NCBI GenBank assembly: GCA_029007685.1 | Contig: JAQXIG010000032.1 | Span: 1-7,321, forward strand | Direction of reading: 5' to 3' | Origin: a bacterium | GTDB lineage: Bacteria; Bacillota_I; Bacilli_A; RF39; UBA660 | Length of the DNA: 7,321 bases | Shown: piece by piece, positions 6,060 through 7,321 of the stretch | Layout: every line of letters starts with the position of its first letter | How positions within the stretch are numbered: position 1 is the stretch's first letter | Position numbers and translations under genes: made by a program | The notes under the pieces: model-generated | Seen by the model: the letters and a program-made list of their open reading frames with translations, nothing else | The model's database searches: none | What the model was told of the DNA's origin: nothing

Positions 6060-6072
6060 ATGTTTTTTTTTA

Positions 6073-6105
6073 TTTACATTGTAGCTATTCCTATAGTATT
6101 ATAAT
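6073..6105 (+). promoter_or_regulatory. mraZ (dcw operon) promoter
   Basis: A perfect -10, TATAAT, lies at 6100-6105, but the -35 is ambiguous. TTGTAG (6079-6084) is 15 bp away, whereas TTTACA (6073-6078) fits better with the alternative -10 TATTAT (6097-6102, 18 bp). Either choice puts the start near 6109-6112, inside the MraZ repeat array. Confidence 0.65.
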
Positions 6106-6140
6106 GGTGAGCAGTGGTTGAAAGTGGTGAAAAGTGGGGG
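6101..6140 (+). promoter_or_regulatory. MraZ operator: tandem 10-bp repeats
   Basis: Consecutive decamers at 6101, 6111, 6121 and 6131 read ATAATGGTGA, GCAGTGGTTG, AAAGTGGTGA and AAAGTGGGGG. All share TGG at repeat positions 5-7; the last two are the best and the first is the most diverged. MraZ family proteins are known to bind tandem TGGG- or AAAGTG-type boxes at 10-bp spacing upstream of their own gene. The first repeat overlaps the -10, and the last contains the mraZ ribosome-binding site (GGGGG, 6136-6140). Confidence 0.82.
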
Positions 6141-6147
6141 ATGCTAT

Positions 6148-6585
6148 ATGTTCATGGGAGAACATCGTCATACCATTGATGATAAAGGAAGAATGATCAT
6201 TCCTTCTAAGTTTCGTAGTGAATTAGGGGATAAATTTATCATTACTAGGGGGATTGAAAAGTGTTTGTTTGTTTATTCTGAAACAGAATGGAACGGTATT
6301 GTGTCAAAGCTAAACCAACTTCCTTTTACTAAAAAGGACGCTCGAAATTTTTCACGCTTTTTCTTATCAGGAGCTGCTATGGTGGAATTTGATAAACAAG
6401 GAAGAATCAATATTCCCACTTCATTAATCTCTTATGCTGATTTAATTAAAGATTGTGTTGTGGTAGGTGTAGGAGATCGATTAGAAATTTGGTCAGAACA
6501 GAATTGGAATCAATTCTTTGATATCAATCAAGATCAGATGTCGGATATAGCAGAGAATTTGTTTATGACAGATATAGACTTGTAG
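6148..6585 (+). CDS. mraZ: Transcriptional regulator MraZ
   Basis: MraZ is the DNA-binding regulator encoded first in the division and cell-wall (dcw) cluster, where it controls its own operon. The 145-residue length is typical. The start is ATG 6148, giving the family N-terminus MFMGEHRHTID. The GGGGGA at 6136-6141 is the ribosome-binding site, and the TTG at 6118 lies within the operator and is rejected. There are two AbrB/SpoVT-like half domains: DDKGRMIIPSKFR (residues 11-23) and FDKQGRINIP (81-90). The family signature around LPFTKKDARNFSRFF (58-72) lies between them. MraZ normally forms a ring-shaped oligomer that contacts several tandem boxes, matching the repeats upstream. The stop TAG at 6583-6585 overlaps the rsmH ribosome-binding site, so the two genes are tightly linked. 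It represses in E. coli and has been reported to activate in Mycoplasma; the sequence alone does not decide which applies here. Confidence 0.97.
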   Translation: MFMGEHRHTIDDKGRMIIPSKFRSELGDKFIITRGIEKCLFVYSETEWNGIVSKLNQLPFTKKDARNFSRFFLSGAAMVEFDKQGRINIPTSLISYADLIKDCVVVGVGDRLEIWSEQNWNQFFDINQDQMSDIAENLFMTDIDL

Positions 6586-6593
6586 GTGATAGT

Positions 6594-7321
6594 ATGCATA
6601 TTAGTGTTTTATTAAGAGAATCGATTGAGAATTTGAATATCAAAGAAAATGGAATTTATGTTGATTGTACTTTAGGGTACGGAGGTCACTCTAGTGAGAT
6701 ATTGAGAAGAATAAAAAGGGGTTCTTTATTCGCCTTCGATCAAGATCACGAGGCAATTGATTTTGCTTCTAAAAAATTGACAGCTATTGGACCAAATTTC
6801 ACTGTTATTAAAAGTAATTTTTGTTTTTTGAAAGAAAAGTTAGCAGAGAGAGAGATTTTGGCTGTAGATGGAATTTTATTTGATTTAGGGGTTTCTTCTC
6901 CACAATTAGATGATGCCAAACGGGGATTTAGCTATCATCAGGATGCTCGATTAGATATGAGAATGGATTTAGAAAAGGATTTTTCGGCTTATCAAGTGGT
7001 TAATGAGTATGAAGAAAAGAATCTTACTAGAATTTTTTTTCAATATGGAGAAGAAAAATATGCAAAAAGTATTGCTCATAATATTGTGAGTATTCGTAAA
7101 GAAAAACCGATTGAGACGACTTTGGAATTAGTGGAAGTAATCAAACGATCAGTTCCAGAAAAATATAGTAGAGATCATCATCCGGCTAGAAAAGTTTTTC
7201 AGGCGATTCGAATTGAAGTGAATCATGAGTTGGAAATATTAGAAAATAGTATTCGTGATGCAGCTAGCATTCTTAAAATTGGTGGTAGGCTTTGTGTTAT
7301 TACGTTTCATTCTTTGGAAGA
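6594..7321 (+). CDS. rsmH: 16S rRNA m4C1402 methyltransferase RsmH, 3'-truncated by the window
   Basis: RsmH (MraW) transfers a methyl group from S-adenosylmethionine to N4 of C1402 in the decoding centre of 16S rRNA. The start is ATG 6594, preceded by AGGTGAT (6584-6590) that overlaps the mraZ stop. There are 242 complete residues; full-length family members have about 310, so roughly the last 70 lie beyond the window. Visible landmarks are HISVLL at the N-terminus and the SAM-binding VDCTLGYGGHS (23-33). AFDQD (47-51) follows, then DGILFDLGVSSPQLD (92-106) and RGFSYHQDARLDMRMD (110-125). Nearer the end are HPARKVFQAIRIEVNHEL (196-213) and ITFHSLE at the edge. No disruption is seen. The order mraZ-rsmH is the standard start of the dcw cluster, and ftsL/pbp genes would be expected next. 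Confidence 0.97.
   Translation, partial: MHISVLLRESIENLNIKENGIYVDCTLGYGGHSSEILRRIKRGSLFAFDQDHEAIDFASKKLTAIGPNFTVIKSNFCFLKEKLAEREILAVDGILFDLGVSSPQLDDAKRGFSYHQDARLDMRMDLEKDFSAYQVVNEYEEKNLTRIFFQYGEEKYAKSIAHNIVSIRKEKPIETTLELVEVIKRSVPEKYSRDHHPARKVFQAIRIEVNHELEILENSIRDAASILKIGGRLCVITFHSLE

Noticed and set aside
6118..6147. TTG start for mraZ
   Set aside because: It lies inside the operator repeats; ATG 6148 gives the conserved MFMGE N-terminus with a GGGGGA site.

Overview
The window is AT-rich Bacillota-type DNA with all genes on the + strand. Its helicase-loader pair dnaB/dnaI, T-box-controlled thrS and the mraZ-rsmH start of the division/cell-wall (dcw) cluster point to the Bacilli/Mollicutes side of the phylum, probably an uncultured or gut-type lineage. 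TGG encodes Trp, and TGA serves as the stop of two genes (3698-3700 and 5460-5462), so the standard bacterial code applies rather than the Mycoplasma code. No mobile element, CRISPR array, rRNA or tRNA gene was recognised.

Layout: (1) 1-736 is the 3' part of dnaB, a primosome/helicase-loading protein. (2) 796-1347 encodes an unrecognised protein with a single N-terminal membrane anchor; it has its own extended -10 promoter and a strong terminator. (3) 1389-1792 is a gap with no confident gene, holding one cryptic 52-codon frame. (4) 1838-2749 is dnaI, the AAA+ helicase loader. (5) 2938-3177 is a consensus promoter followed by a complete threonine-type T-box leader (specifier ACT). (6) 3197-3700 is an unrecognised 167-residue, probably helical protein, directly followed by (7) thrS at 3705-5462. 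The threonyl-tRNA synthetase has no N-terminal TGS domain but keeps its editing and catalytic residues. (8) 5557-6024 encodes a second single-pass membrane protein with a pilin-like N-terminus, again flanked by its own promoter and terminator. (9) 6100-6140 is the mraZ promoter and operator, with four tandem 10-bp repeats, followed by mraZ (6148-6585) and the 5' part of rsmH (6594 to the window end).

How it fits together: dnaB and dnaI load the replicative helicase. As I recall it, the order dnaB-dnaI-(small genes)-thrS matches the Bacillus subtilis arrangement, although here the dnaB-dnaI adjacency is broken by a membrane-protein gene and the cryptic gap. The T-box makes the unknown gene and thrS one transcript that should respond to uncharged tRNA-Thr. 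MraZ presumably binds the decamer array upstream of its own gene and so controls the start of the dcw operon. The two membrane-protein genes look like independent one-gene transcription units placed between conserved housekeeping operons.

The window is mostly conserved core genome. The points most worth checking are the T-box-controlled unknown gene, the unexplained 1389-1792 gap, the four-repeat MraZ operator overlapping the -10 and ribosome-binding site, and the pilin-like protein lacking the conserved +5 glutamate.
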